A DNA stretch of 64,000 nucleotides from Salirhabdus sp. Marseille-P4669 (GCF_900240405.1 NZ_OEQK01000002.1:372001-436000), one strand, 5' to 3'; shown: positions 45,698 through 54,803, numbered from the stretch's first letter. Program-made: numbers and translations. Notes: generated from the sequence alone by a model not told the origin.

Positions 45698-46822
45698 ATG
45701 GCAAAAGTCAATGAGGAACGGTTAGTAAATGAATTTTTAGAGCTAGTTCAAATTGATTCAGAAACAAAAAACGAAGCGAAAATTGCGGAAGTGTTAAAGA
45801 AAAAATTTACAGACCTTGGCTTAGAAATTCAAGAAGACAATGCAAAAGAACAGACTGGATTTGGGGCAAATAATTTAGTTTGTACGTTAAAAGGTAATAA
45901 AGACAATGTGGATACCATCTACTTCACTTCCCATATGGATACGGTTGCTCCAGGTGTAGGTGTTAAACCTTCTATTCGCGATGGCTACATTGTATCTGAT
46001 GGAACAACAATACTAGGTGCTGATGATAAAGCTGGCCTTGCAGCTATGTTCGAAGCAATTCGAAACATAAAAGAAAACAATATCGAACATGGTGATGTTC
46101 AATTTGTCATTACAGTTGGGGAAGAGTCTGGACTAGTTGGTGCGAAAGCATTGGATGCATCTTTAGTAAGAGCGAAATATGGCTATGCAGTAGACAGTGA
46201 TGGTAAAGTGGGAGATATTGTAGTTGCTGCACCTACACAGGCTAAAATCTTTACGAAAGTGATTGGGAAGAAGGCACATGCTGGTGTAGCACCAGAAAAG
46301 GGTATATCTGCCATCACTATGGCTGCAAAAGCAATTGCCAAAATGCCATTAGGCCGAATTGATGAAGAAACCACTGCGAACATTGGACGCTTTGAAGGTG
46401 GTGGAGCAACGAACGTTGTTTGTGACTATGTAGAAATATTAGCAGAAGCAAGATCGCTAGTACCTGAAAAAATGGAAGCGCAAGTACAAAAAATGAAAGA
46501 AGCATTTGAAGAAACAGCTAAAGAAATGGGCGGAAGTGCAGATGTAGATGTTAAAGTCATGTATCCTGGATTTAAACATCAAGAAGGAGAACAAGTTGTG
46601 GAAATTGCGAAAAAAGCAGTAGAACAGATTGGCCGCACCTTTGCACTTCGTCAAAGTGGTGGTGGTAGTGACGCAAATGTGATTGCAGGACTTGGTATTC
46701 CTACTGTCAATTTAGCTGTAGGCTATGAAGAGATTCATACAACAGATGAGAAAATGCCAATTGAAGAGCTCGTAAAAGTGGCAGAACTCATCGCATCCAT
46801 TATGAAAGAGGTTGCAAACTAA
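45698..46822 (+). CDS. yqjE: Tripeptidase-like M20 metallopeptidase (YqjE type)
   Basis: 374 aa. Zinc-site motifs YFTSHMDTVAPG near 78, LGADDKAGLAAMFEA, VGEESGLVGAKA and the C-terminal RQSGGGSDANVI and EIHTTDE. A dimerisation lid (KVIGKKAHAGVAPEKGISAI) lies in the middle. Peptidase T-like; B. subtilis yqjE sits in the same place. SD AAGGAGGA. Confidence 0.9.
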   Translation: MAKVNEERLVNEFLELVQIDSETKNEAKIAEVLKKKFTDLGLEIQEDNAKEQTGFGANNLVCTLKGNKDNVDTIYFTSHMDTVAPGVGVKPSIRDGYIVSDGTTILGADDKAGLAAMFEAIRNIKENNIEHGDVQFVITVGEESGLVGAKALDASLVRAKYGYAVDSDGKVGDIVVAAPTQAKIFTKVIGKKAHAGVAPEKGISAITMAAKAIAKMPLGRIDEETTANIGRFEGGGATNVVCDYVEILAEARSLVPEKMEAQVQKMKEAFEETAKEMGGSADVDVKVMYPGFKHQEGEQVVEIAKKAVEQIGRTFALRQSGGGSDANVIAGLGIPTVNLAVGYEEIHTTDEKMPIEELVKVAELIASIMKEVAN

Positions 46823-46829
46823 GACTTAA

Positions 46830-46866
46830 AAAATGCATGCTACTATTTTTTAGTAGCATGCATTTT
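46830..46866. terminator. Bidirectional terminator
   Basis: AAAATGCATGCTACTA and TAGTAGCATGCATTTT form a perfect 16-bp stem between yqjE and the convergent chemoreceptor gene. Confidence 0.9.
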
Positions 46867-46871
46867 ACTAA

Positions 46872-48359
46872 TTATTTATTTTCTTTAAAATTATCTTTGA
46901 TTGCTAATGCTTCTGATGCTGTCGCTTCCATTAACGTAGAAAGTTTTTGATTGTCATTATTTAGCGTGTCCACCGTTGCATTTATTTCTTCTAGACTTGC
47001 AGACGTTTCCTCGATTATAGTGGCAAGATCGTTCGTAGAGCTTTCTACACCATTCGTTTGAATTAAGACATTATTTGCTAATTGTGTAAAGTTTTCTAAT
47101 CCTCCATTTAACTCATCAAGGGTACCGGTAATATGGTTGAAGTAATTTGCAACTTGATAGGTGGAAGCTACACTATTTTTGAGTGTAGATTCACTTTGTT
47201 CCATTTGTTCAATTGCTCTTTCATTACTTTGATTAAGGGAAAGAAGATTATTCGTTATCTTTTCCGTTGTTTGTCCTGTTACGACTGCTAATTTTCGAAT
47301 TTCCTCTGCAACAACTGCAAATCCTTTTCCATATTCACCAGCTCTAGCAGCTTCTATAGAAGCATTTAATGCTAATAAATTTGTCTGATCGGTAATATCT
47401 TTGATCGAATCCGCAAATGTATTGGTTTCTTCAATTTTTTTAGTAAGCTCGTTAAAGGAAACATATAAGTCTTGTATGATTGCTTCTAAATGGGAAATGT
47501 TGTTTGAAAGCTCTTCAATCTTTTCCTTCCCTTCATATGTTTGCTTTTTGGCCTCGCTAGATTCTTCATACAGAGCAACAGAACTCTTTTCAACTTCTTC
47601 CATATTCATTTTCGTAAGACTTGTATTACTAGAAATATCTGCAATTTGCTCCGTCTGAGACTGACTTCCTGCAGAAATTTCATTAATAGTGGCAGACATT
47701 TCACTTTGTGATTTCACATTGATTTGTAAATGCTCATTAATCGTAGAAATGTTTTCTACAATAGTAGCTACGTTTTGTTCTAATCGTTGCTTTTGCACTT
47801 CCTTGATTGCCGCTTCTTCTTCAGATTTTCGAACAAGCTCCTGTATTTTTAAATCCTTCTTTTTATTTAAGTGCATGATGACAAAGAAAATAACACCTAT
47901 TAATAAATAAACAAGTAAGTACGTCGGAAAATACGCTTGAAGAACAGCTTTAAATTCAACTGCTAAAAATTGATTAGTGAATAGGACAATGAATCCTAGT
48001 ATATATCCTTCTAGAAATATTTTTGTATCTAAGTGGATAGCAGAAAAAACGGTTAAAAAGGATAAAATAAATAATAACGAAACACTACTACTATCAAATA
48101 CGATACTTATAAAACACATGCCATATGCAATGATAACCAATAGATAAGGTAATATAGTTGCCTTTTTTAGCATGGTTTGAAGTATGAAATAAGAACCCCA
48201 TAATAACAATAATTCGGTTCCATATATACTTGCGGAAAAATAGTTGCTTTGGGTAATAGCTAATCCCAATCCTGCAACGAGTGAAACGGACATGGTTCCT
48301 GTCATTAAGGTATTCTTTTTAGCCGTATGCATATTCCGCATGGTATCGACATTACTCAT
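46872..48359 (-). CDS. Methyl-accepting chemotaxis protein with polytopic membrane domain
   Basis: 495 aa. The first ~165 residues form about six transmembrane helices with almost no extracellular loop, instead of the usual periplasmic sensor. A helical signalling domain follows, with the conserved hairpin tip segment [38 protein letters not shown] (split motif) near 325-362. Such receptors are thought to sense membrane or intracellular cues. SD AGGAGG eight bases before the ATG. No other chemotaxis genes are nearby. Confidence 0.9.
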   Translation of the reverse strand: MSNVDTMRNMHTAKKNTLMTGTMSVSLVAGLGLAITQSNYFSASIYGTELLLLWGSYFILQTMLKKATILPYLLVIIAYGMCFISIVFDSSSVSLLFILSFLTVFSAIHLDTKIFLEGYILGFIVLFTNQFLAVEFKAVLQAYFPTYLLVYLLIGVIFFVIMHLNKKKDLKIQELVRKSEEEAAIKEVQKQRLEQNVATIVENISTINEHLQINVKSQSEMSATINEISAGSQSQTEQIADISSNTSLTKMNMEEVEKSSVALYEESSEAKKQTYEGKEKIEELSNNISHLEAIIQDLYVSFNELTKKIEETNTFADSIKDITDQTNLLALNASIEAARAGEYGKGFAVVAEEIRKLAVVTGQTTEKITNNLLSLNQSNERAIEQMEQSESTLKNSVASTYQVANYFNHITGTLDELNGGLENFTQLANNVLIQTNGVESSTNDLATIIEETSASLEEINATVDTLNNDNQKLSTLMEATASEALAIKDNFKENK

Positions 48360-48517
48360 GGTGACATCCTCCTAATATGATGTAAAATTTGTATGTTTTT
48401 GGATACTATCAACTAATTATAGAGTTATTTTTATATTTTGTCACATAAGAATTTTCCTAAAAAGAGTGTAACCTATAAAATAGAAGGATTCTATGATAAA
48501 CTATTTATACTATATTA

Positions 48518-48529
48518 GAACGAACGTTC
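48518..48529. promoter_or_regulatory. LexA (DinR)-like SOS box before dinB
   Basis: GAAC-GAAC-GTTC fits the core GAAC-N4-GTTC of the Bacillus LexA box; the outer bases (A, C) differ from the full CGAACN4GTTCG. It is 20 bases upstream of the dinB start and just past a TATACT -10-like sequence (48506-48511), a good position for repression. Confidence 0.6.
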
Positions 48530-48549
48530 CATTAGAAAAAGGTGTTAAT

Positions 48550-49803
48550 ATGTCGAAACGATTTCCTACGAAGGGTCGGATCATTTTTCATGTTGATATG
48601 AATAGTTTCTATGCATCTGTGGAAGCTGCCTATAACCCAGATTTAAAGGGAAAACCGTTAGCGATTGCAGGTAATCCTGAAGAACGTAAAGGAATTGTCG
48701 TAACGAGCAGCTATGAAGCAAGGGCAAAGGGTGTAAAAACGACAATGCCCTTATGGCAAGCTAGAAAGCTATGCCCTAATTTAATTGTCATGACACCGAA
48801 TTTTCCCCGTTATCGCGAGGCATCGAGTAATATGTTCCAAATTTTAGCGGATATAACCCCATATGTGCAGCCTGTATCCATAGATGAAGGATATATGGAC
48901 ATTACGGAATGTGCCCATTTGGGAACACCAATTGAAATCGCAGAAAGCATACAAAAACGACTAAAAAATGAATTAGACCTACCGTGTAGTATTGGCATTG
49001 CTCCCAATAAATTTTTAGCAAAAATGGCTTCAGATATGAAAAAACCACTTGGTATAACCGTCCTTAGAAAACGGGAGCTATCAACTAAGCTATGGCCATT
49101 ACCTATACATGAAATGTACGGAGTTGGGGAAAAAACGGCTCAAAAGCTGCGCAATATTCATATTGAGACAATTGGGGATTTAGCGAATACGGATGTTTAC
49201 GAGCTTAAAGCATTACTTGGAATAAACGGAGAGCGTCTTCATAGTAGAGCGAATGGCTATGATCCCCGCCCAGTCGATCCAGAGGCAGTTAGTGACTTTA
49301 AAAGCATCGGCAATTCCCAAACCCTACCATACGATACAACCGATGAGAGAGAAATTGAAAAGTTATTAGCATCTTTATCAGAAAAAGTGGCAAACAGGAT
49401 GAGGCGTAAAGGTGTAGTCGCTGAAAATATCCAAATTTCCATTCGCTACTTTGACAGGAAAACCATTACCCGTAGCAAACAATTGAGTGACTATGTCGAG
49501 ATAAGCGAGGATATTTTTCTCATTGCGAAAGAGATGTTTCATGCGAACTGGAATCAAAAAGCAATTCGACTGTTAGGAGTTACAGCAACAAACCTAGTGG
49601 AAAAGGATGAATTAACCCAACAGCTTGACTTATTTACGTATGAGAACGAAGCGAAAAATGAGAAGTTATATGAAGCTGTAGATAAACTGAATGAAAAGTA
49701 CGGCAAGAATCTGTTCGTTAAAAGTAAAGTAACAGATGACACCGATTTTATATCTACGAGTTTTCAAAAGGATTATTTGGATGATTTTAAAAAGAAAAAG
49801 TAG
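48550..49803 (+). CDS. dinB: DNA polymerase IV (Y family)
   Basis: 417 aa. Catalytic motifs IIFHVDMNSFYASVE near 12 and PVSIDEGYMDITE near 105, the SYEARAKGVKTTMP finger, helix-hairpin-helix (YGVGEKTAQKLRNIHIETIGDLA) and the little-finger domain. Error-prone translesion polymerase corresponding to B. subtilis YqjH. ATG 48550 follows AAAAAGGTG; the frame from 48493 would run through the LexA-like box. The C-terminus carries LTQQLDLFTYE, a sequence resembling a QLDLF sliding-clamp-binding motif. Confidence 0.94.
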   Translation: MSKRFPTKGRIIFHVDMNSFYASVEAAYNPDLKGKPLAIAGNPEERKGIVVTSSYEARAKGVKTTMPLWQARKLCPNLIVMTPNFPRYREASSNMFQILADITPYVQPVSIDEGYMDITECAHLGTPIEIAESIQKRLKNELDLPCSIGIAPNKFLAKMASDMKKPLGITVLRKRELSTKLWPLPIHEMYGVGEKTAQKLRNIHIETIGDLANTDVYELKALLGINGERLHSRANGYDPRPVDPEAVSDFKSIGNSQTLPYDTTDEREIEKLLASLSEKVANRMRRKGVVAENIQISIRYFDRKTITRSKQLSDYVEISEDIFLIAKEMFHANWNQKAIRLLGVTATNLVEKDELTQQLDLFTYENEAKNEKLYEAVDKLNEKYGKNLFVKSKVTDDTDFISTSFQKDYLDDFKKKK

Positions 49804-49804
49804 G

Positions 49805-49981
49805 GAGAAAAACCTAGTTCGAATGGAGGCACGATGTTTACAAGACAATATTGGTTCCGAGCGTGTAATGCAAAAAATTGGCATGAGCTATGAAGGAACC
49901 ATTAGAAAAGGTTTGTTTAGTAAAGGAAAACATCATGATTTAAAATTGTACTCGATTTTGGATGAGGAGTTTTTTAAGTAA
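49805..49981 (+). pseudogene. GNAT acetyltransferase remnant (C-terminal end only)
   Basis: The frame reads VRMEARCLQDNIGSERV then MQKIGMSYEGTIRKG and SKGKHHDLKLYSILDEEF, the standard end of a RimJ-type N-acetyltransferase (N-x-x-S-x-x-V-x-x-K-x-G). Only ~57 residues exist; the acetyl-CoA-binding part is missing, and the remnant begins immediately after the dinB stop without SD or start codon. Likely left by a deletion that joined dinB to a former acetyltransferase gene. Confidence 0.7.
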
Positions 49982-50005
49982 AGCTTGTGTTTGGGAATTA
50001 ATAAA

Positions 50006-50028
50006 GCTGGCATAACATTCATGCCAGC
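50006..50028. terminator. Hairpin between convergent genes
   Basis: GCTGGCAT (50006-50013) and ATGCCAGC (50021-50028) form a perfect 8-bp stem; the T tails are weak on both strands. Confidence 0.45.
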
Positions 50029-50046
50029 ATTTGCTTAGTAGTTGTT

Positions 50047-51066
50047 TTAATCTAGTGCCAAATCCAATGTTTCTAAATTTTTCCGCATTAAACTAAAATA
50101 ATCCTCTCCATTTTCCATATCTTCCTCCGTTAATGTTTCAAGGTTGTTAAGGTAAAGTGGTTCGGCTTGTATTTCATCCTGGATAACACGAGCGACACTT
50201 GGGGAGACATTTTTCTCGAATATAAGATAAGATATCTCCAAATCATTGGCTAGTTTAATGATTTCTTCTAATTCCTTCTGGGAAGGCTCATCCGTTGGTG
50301 AAATTCCAGTAATTGCAATTTGTTGAATTCCATATGCCTCCTCCCAATATCCATATGCTGCATGTGATACAATCATTTGTGGATTTTCCTTCGATTCTAT
50401 TAAAGTATGAAACTCTTTGTCTAGTGCTTCTAATTCCTTTTTCAATGCTTCAAAGTTTTGATTGAATGTGTCTTCTGCTTCAGGCATAAGTTCTACTAAA
50501 GAATCACGTATGTTAGAAGCAACGGTTATGGAACGATAGGGATCAAGCCAAACGTGTGGATCCATATCTCCGTGGCTATGGCCATGATCATCATAATCAA
50601 AAGAAGTAGACTCCTCCGCATGTTCGAGGTCATGTTCTTCCTCTTCATGTAAATCAGTAGAAACCTCTACAGCATGATTGTGTTCATGCTGAATGGTTTC
50701 AACACTCTTTGTAGCTTCGATCATGAGCGTATCTTCTTTATGAAGTGCATCCGTTATTGTCTCTGCATAGGGTTCCAAACCGAATCCATTATAAATAAAG
50801 GCATCTGCTTGTGCGATTTCAATCATTTGTTTAGACGACGGCTCAAACGTATGGGAATCCGTCCCTGAGGGTATGATGCTTTCTACATCAACCAGATCGC
50901 CAGCTATTTTTTGTGTGAAATCAGCTAAAGGATAAATGGTTGTATAAATTTTAACTTTTTGGCTTTCTGTGTCAGTGGAGGTGTTTTTCTCAAGTGCTTT
51001 GCAGCCAACTACTGTTGAAATCATCAGTAAAGAAAGACCAAAAATAAACGTATTTTTACGTAACAT
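50047..51066 (-). CDS. znuA: Zinc-binding lipoprotein of an ABC importer (ZnuA/AdcA type)
   Basis: 339 aa. Lipoprotein signal with lipobox TVVGC at ~18-22; cluster-9 fold with metal-site His in GTDSHTFEPS, MDPHVWLDP and VSHAAYGYW. A His/Asp/Glu-rich insert (~125-170, with HEHNHAV and DDHGHSHGDMD) precedes the second metal His, typical of zinc-specific proteins. No permease or ATPase gene adjoins it, so it is an orphan in this window. A Zur-like box lies upstream. Confidence 0.9.
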   Translation of the reverse strand: MLRKNTFIFGLSLLMISTVVGCKALEKNTSTDTESQKVKIYTTIYPLADFTQKIAGDLVDVESIIPSGTDSHTFEPSSKQMIEIAQADAFIYNGFGLEPYAETITDALHKEDTLMIEATKSVETIQHEHNHAVEVSTDLHEEEEHDLEHAEESTSFDYDDHGHSHGDMDPHVWLDPYRSITVASNIRDSLVELMPEAEDTFNQNFEALKKELEALDKEFHTLIESKENPQMIVSHAAYGYWEEAYGIQQIAITGISPTDEPSQKELEEIIKLANDLEISYLIFEKNVSPSVARVIQDEIQAEPLYLNNLETLTEEDMENGEDYFSLMRKNLETLDLALD

Positions 51067-51100
51067 GTTTTCTCTCCCTTTTTGTACTATGTAATACCTA

Positions 51101-51120
51101 AATAGTAATGATTACGATTT
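51101..51120 (-). promoter_or_regulatory. Zur box of the zinc-binding protein gene
   Basis: On the minus strand the site reads AAATCGTAATCATTACTATT, one central mismatch from the Zur consensus AAATCGTAAT-N-ATTACGATTT. It lies about 35 bases before the start codon, so zinc-replete repression is expected. Confidence 0.8.
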
Positions 51121-51180
51121 ATTATAATGCATAAATATCGGAGTGTAAATAAAAATGTTCCAATCATTTTTAAATAAGCG

Positions 51181-51214
51181 TAAAAAAAGAGCTTTGTCTA
51201 ATTAGACAAAACTC
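51181..51214 (-). terminator. Terminator of the small anchored protein gene
   Basis: On the minus strand GAGTTTTGTCTAA pairs with TTAGACAAAGCTC, followed by seven T. Confidence 0.85.
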
Positions 51215-51232
51215 CACGAAAAAAGGACTACT

Positions 51233-51694
51233 CTACGTTGCTACTTCCTCTTTAAACTTTATAAGTCTTTCCTGCGTTTGTTTCATTAATGCCTTCATGT
51301 TTTCTACATTAGGGCTGTCCTTCTTTGCTTCTGCAATTAAAGGATAAAGCGTTTCTTCAATATACATATAACTAGCTTTATCTATCTCTTCTACTTGTTT
51401 TTCGATGACATCCCATTTTTCCTCTAATAAACTTCCTGATTTATGAATTGCTTTCACATCGATAGGAGAATCGGATACTGTTTTTTCTAGTTTTTCGAGT
51501 GTACGTAATACTTCATCTAGCCTCTCAACTAACAGAGAGCTGTCTTTTTGTACGTATGAATGTCCAGCTGTTTCGATCGCTTTTGGATCATCTACTTTTT
51601 CTACGCTCTCATTATTATTCATGTTGTTATTGTATCCATAGACGAAGGCTATTACGATAAGCAATGTACCAATTACATAAGCCAATTTTCTCAT
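51233..51694 (-). CDS. Membrane-anchored helical protein, unknown
   Basis: 153 aa. An N-terminal hydrophobic anchor or signal (about 4-20, LAYVIGTLLIVIAFVYGY), an Asn-rich linker, then an all-helical extracellular domain (LLVERLDEVLRTLEKLEKTV, EEKWDVIEKQVEEIDKA, PNVENMKALMKQTQERLIKF). I do not recognise the family. Strong SD AAAGGAGGT eight bases before the ATG and a good terminator support a real single gene. Confidence 0.7.
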   Translation of the reverse strand: MRKLAYVIGTLLIVIAFVYGYNNNMNNNESVEKVDDPKAIETAGHSYVQKDSSLLVERLDEVLRTLEKLEKTVSDSPIDVKAIHKSGSLLEEKWDVIEKQVEEIDKASYMYIEETLYPLIAEAKKDSPNVENMKALMKQTQERLIKFKEEVAT

Positions 51695-51919
51695 TAGGGA
51701 TGACCTCCTTTCAGCTAGTATAGCATTCTTTCCTAATTATTAACTTTTACACATTCATTTAAGGGAGAGTGGTAATAAAAATGATAATGAATTGTAATTC
51801 CTTTGTTACTGTTAACGTATTCGGAAAGCTTACTTCCTGTGTCCTTTCTGGCTAAATCCCAAATAGTAAGCTAAAATAAATAAGTATGGGTCAGTATTAC
51901 CCTATGAAAGGATGTTTAC

Positions 51920-54103
51920 ATGAGTAAAACAGTAGTACTTGCAGAAAAGCCTTCTGTAGGAAGAGATATTGCAAGAGTTTTAAAATGTACGAAAAAAGGA
52001 AACGGATTTTATGAAGGAAAAGATTATATTGTAACGTGGGCTCTTGGTCATTTAGTAACATTAGCGGACCCAGAAGCCTACGATGATAAATATAAACAAT
52101 GGAAAATAGAAGATTTACCAATGCTTCCGAAACCTTTAAAGTTAGTAGTTATGAAGAAAACAGGTAAGCAATTTAGCGCTGTAAAACAGCAGCTACAACG
52201 AAAAGATGTTGGTGCAATTGTTATTGCAACAGACGCCGGCAGAGAAGGGGAGCTAGTAGCTCGTTGGATTTTAGAAAAAGTACGGACAACTAAACCAATA
52301 AAACGTTTATGGATATCCTCTGTTACCGATAAAGCGATACGGGATGGCTTTAAACAATTAAAGAATGGTAAGCAATATGAAAATTTATATGCATCCGCTG
52401 TTGCTCGGGCAGAAGCGGATTGGTACGTAGGTTTAAATGCGACTCGTGCACTTACTACAAAGTTCAACGCACAATTATCCAGTGGTCGTGTGCAAACCCC
52501 AACCTTGGCCATGTTAGCTGTAAGAGAAGCAGAGATTAAAAGCTTTAAGCCACAAACCTATTACGGCATAAAGGCTAACACTAATAAAGGATTTTCCTTA
52601 ACGTGGTTTGATTCCAAGACGAAATCCAATCGAACCTTTACGAAAGAAAACGCCGAAAAGAGAATCGAAGAAATCCGTAATAAAGAGCTTATGATTACCA
52701 ATGTCGAAGCCAACAAAAAGAAAAGCTTTGCACCTAAGCTTTATAATTTAACAGAGTTACAAAGGGATGCCAACCGAATTTTTGGCTATTCCGGTAAACA
52801 AACCTTATCGATCATGCAAAGGTTATATGAACAACATAAAGTTCTTACCTATCCGAGAACAGATTCTAGCTATATCTCATCTGATATTGTTCCGACGATT
52901 AAAGATCGTATTAAGGCGTGTAGTGTAGATGAATACACGAAACTAGCACAACCACTATTAAAGCAAACGATTAAAGTGCATAAAGGCTTTGTAGATGATC
53001 AAAAAGTAACAGATCACCATGCTATTATTCCAACAGAAGAAAAAGTGTATTTACCAGATTTAAATGACCAAGAACGAAAAATATACGATTTAGTAGTCCG
53101 ACGCTTCTTAGCAGTATTATATCCACCATTTGAATATGAACAAATTAAAGTAACGGCTCAAATTGGTAATGAGCGCTTTGAAGCGAAGGGAAGAAAAATT
53201 GTAAAGCAAGGCTTTAAACAGGTTTTTAATCGTGGAGATTCTAATGATGATGCAGAGAAAGACGAGCAACAGTTACCTGCACTGCAAGTAGGCGATCGCA
53301 TTTCCAACATTCAAGTAGTCCTAACTACAGGTGAAACAAAGCCACCAGAATACTTTACAGAAGGAAATTTACTTCAAGCGATGGAAAATCCAGTAAAGTT
53401 TATGGATGGAGAAGATAAGCATTTAGTAAAAACCATCCACAATACTGGTGGTATTGGAACGGTTGCAACGCGAGCGGACATCATTGAAAAACTATTTAAT
53501 AGTCAATACATGGAGAAAAAAGGAAAATACCTTTATCTAACCCATAAAGGAAGACAGCTTTTAGAGCTTGTCCCTGCTGACTTAAAATCTCCAGCTTTAA
53601 CTGCTGAGTGGGAACAAAAGCTATCCAATATTGCAGAAGGAAAATTAAACAAACAAACATTTATCGAAGAAATAAAACAATATACGAAAGAAATTGTAAG
53701 CGAGATTAAAGGCAGAGATACGAAATTTAAACATGATAACATTACGGGTACGAAATGTCCGGAATGTGGTAAGTTAATGCTAGAAATTAACAACAAAAAA
53801 GGAAAGATGCTCGTTTGCCAAGATAGGTCCTGTGGCCATAGGAAAAATGTGGCGAAAAAGACAAATGCAAGATGTCCAAATTGTCATAAACGATTAGAGT
53901 TGCGTGGTGAAGGAGAAGGACAAATCTTTACGTGTAGCTGTGGACATCGTGAAAAGCTTTCTACATTTGAAGCAAGGAAAAAGAAGGAAAAGCAAGGGAA
54001 AGTTTCGAAAAGAGATGTACAAAAATATATGAAAAAACAGAATGAAGAATTCACAAATCCAGCACTAGCAGAGGCTCTAGCAAAATTAAAAAATAAGAAA
54101 TAA
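51920..54103 (+). CDS. topB: DNA topoisomerase III
   Basis: 727 aa type IA topoisomerase. Toprim start TVVLAEKPSVGRDIAR and DAGREGELVARWI; QTPTLAML; active-site Tyr in LTYPRTDSSYIS near 313; TRADIIEKL. The C-terminus has zinc-finger-like Cys sets (CPECGKLM, CQDRSCG, CPNCHKR, CSCG). Decatenates single-stranded DNA-linked molecules. SD AAAGGATG. Flanked by its own terminator. Confidence 0.95.
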   Translation: MSKTVVLAEKPSVGRDIARVLKCTKKGNGFYEGKDYIVTWALGHLVTLADPEAYDDKYKQWKIEDLPMLPKPLKLVVMKKTGKQFSAVKQQLQRKDVGAIVIATDAGREGELVARWILEKVRTTKPIKRLWISSVTDKAIRDGFKQLKNGKQYENLYASAVARAEADWYVGLNATRALTTKFNAQLSSGRVQTPTLAMLAVREAEIKSFKPQTYYGIKANTNKGFSLTWFDSKTKSNRTFTKENAEKRIEEIRNKELMITNVEANKKKSFAPKLYNLTELQRDANRIFGYSGKQTLSIMQRLYEQHKVLTYPRTDSSYISSDIVPTIKDRIKACSVDEYTKLAQPLLKQTIKVHKGFVDDQKVTDHHAIIPTEEKVYLPDLNDQERKIYDLVVRRFLAVLYPPFEYEQIKVTAQIGNERFEAKGRKIVKQGFKQVFNRGDSNDDAEKDEQQLPALQVGDRISNIQVVLTTGETKPPEYFTEGNLLQAMENPVKFMDGEDKHLVKTIHNTGGIGTVATRADIIEKLFNSQYMEKKGKYLYLTHKGRQLLELVPADLKSPALTAEWEQKLSNIAEGKLNKQTFIEEIKQYTKEIVSEIKGRDTKFKHDNITGTKCPECGKLMLEINNKKGKMLVCQDRSCGHRKNVAKKTNARCPNCHKRLELRGEGEGQIFTCSCGHREKLSTFEARKKKEKQGKVSKRDVQKYMKKQNEEFTNPALAEALAKLKNKK

Positions 54104-54105
54104 TT

Positions 54106-54150
54106 AAGAAACCCAATGGAAAGTTACTATTGTCCATTGGGTTTCTTATA
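54106..54150 (+). terminator. Terminator after topB
   Basis: AAGAAACCCAATGGA (54106-54120) and TCCATTGGGTTTCTT (54133-54147), perfect 15-bp stem. The following ~165 bases to 54318 show no gene. Confidence 0.85.
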
Positions 54151-54318
54151 TGATGTAGAGATTGCTGTTTTGGATTAGTCTTGAAATACAACATGTGTGT
54201 GCGAAAGGTAGACAAATGGTGAAGGATACAAAAACTGTGGTAAAGGGAATTTTTGAATAAGTACTCTAGTCTGGTAAATGTAAATTAAAGCGAAGGATAG
54301 AAACATACGTTCGTGTTG

Positions 54319-54327
54319 TGGTATAAT
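54319..54327 (+). promoter_or_regulatory. Extended -10 promoter of a type I toxin mRNA
   Basis: TGGTATAAT is a perfect extended -10 (TGnTATAAT). The expected start is near 54334, giving a ~78-base 5' leader. A second TATAAT lies at 54334-54339. Confidence 0.6.
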
Positions 54328-54411
54328 ATATTTTATAATAGACAAGCTTCACATGAGGGATAAGGCACACTTTTTCTTTTGGGATGTATCCCAAGAGAGG
54401 AGGTGATAGCT

Positions 54412-54495
54412 ATGGATGTGAAAGATGTGTTAACTCTGATGATTTCATTCGGAACGTTAATAGCATTTATCATGTCTGAAAAAAGCAATAAATAA
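54412..54495 (+). CDS. Small hydrophobic peptide, type I (holin-like) toxin
   Basis: 27 aa: a short acidic/basic start (MDVKDV), one transmembrane helix (LTLMISFGTLIAFIM) and a charged end (SEKSNK). The xLMISFGxLIxxI core matches the putative holin-like/TxpA-BsrG-type toxins of Bacillota. It has an almost perfect SD (GAGGAGGTGAT) six bases before the ATG. The mRNA has toxin hallmarks: a hairpin just before the SD (TTGGGA/TCCCAA, 54379-54394), long-range pairing of 5' CACATGAGGGAT (54350-54361) with 3' ATCCCTCATGTG (54495-54506), and an opposing promoter at the 3' end. Toxicity is inferred. Confidence 0.78.
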   Translation: MDVKDVLTLMISFGTLIAFIMSEKSNK

Positions 54496-54562
54496 TCCCT
54501 CATGTGCTTTTGCGAGGCAGTGAGGGATTATCTCTTACTGTGCCTTCCCCTCTTGATAGGGT
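54479..54562 (-). ncRNA. Putative antisense antitoxin RNA
   Basis: On the minus strand a perfect TATAAT (54574-54569) with a weak -35 (TTCTAT, 18-base spacer) would start an RNA near 54562. It would end at a hairpin (ATAATCCCTCA/TGAGGGATTAT, 54492-54531) followed by TTATTGCTTTTTT. The ~84-nt RNA would be fully complementary to the toxin 3' untranslated region and last codons, as in txpA/ratA and bsrG/SR4. A second minus-strand TGTTATAAT lies near 54635-54643 and could give a longer form. Boundaries are approximate. Confidence 0.6.
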
Positions 54563-54575
54563 TGGTCTATTATAG

Positions 54576-54607
54576 CCGTTCTATGTTGCAGCATAGAACG
54601 GTTTTTT
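54576..54607 (+). terminator. Terminator of the toxin mRNA
   Basis: CCGTTCTATG (54576-54585) and CATAGAACGG (54592-54601), perfect 10-bp stem, then six T. The ~195 bases from here to the aldehyde dehydrogenase end show no gene. Confidence 0.88.
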
Positions 54608-54803
54608 CTATTCTATGACTTTTCACCTATATTATAACATGAATTCGTATTTATTTGCATGATTTGACTTAATTGTTCAAAGACTTTCTTGAAATTTTTA
54701 TTTTAGTTCTTTACGTACATCAACAATAAGTTCTGAGAAAATCTTAGCTCCGTATCCTTCTTAGATTATCCTACTATAATCTCTATCTTATGCACTCCCA
54801 TCA

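Noticed and set aside
49736-49981. 81-codon frame treated as an intact gene
   Set aside because: Its first part overlaps dinB in another frame; only the last ~57 codons resemble a GNAT domain, so it is called a remnant.
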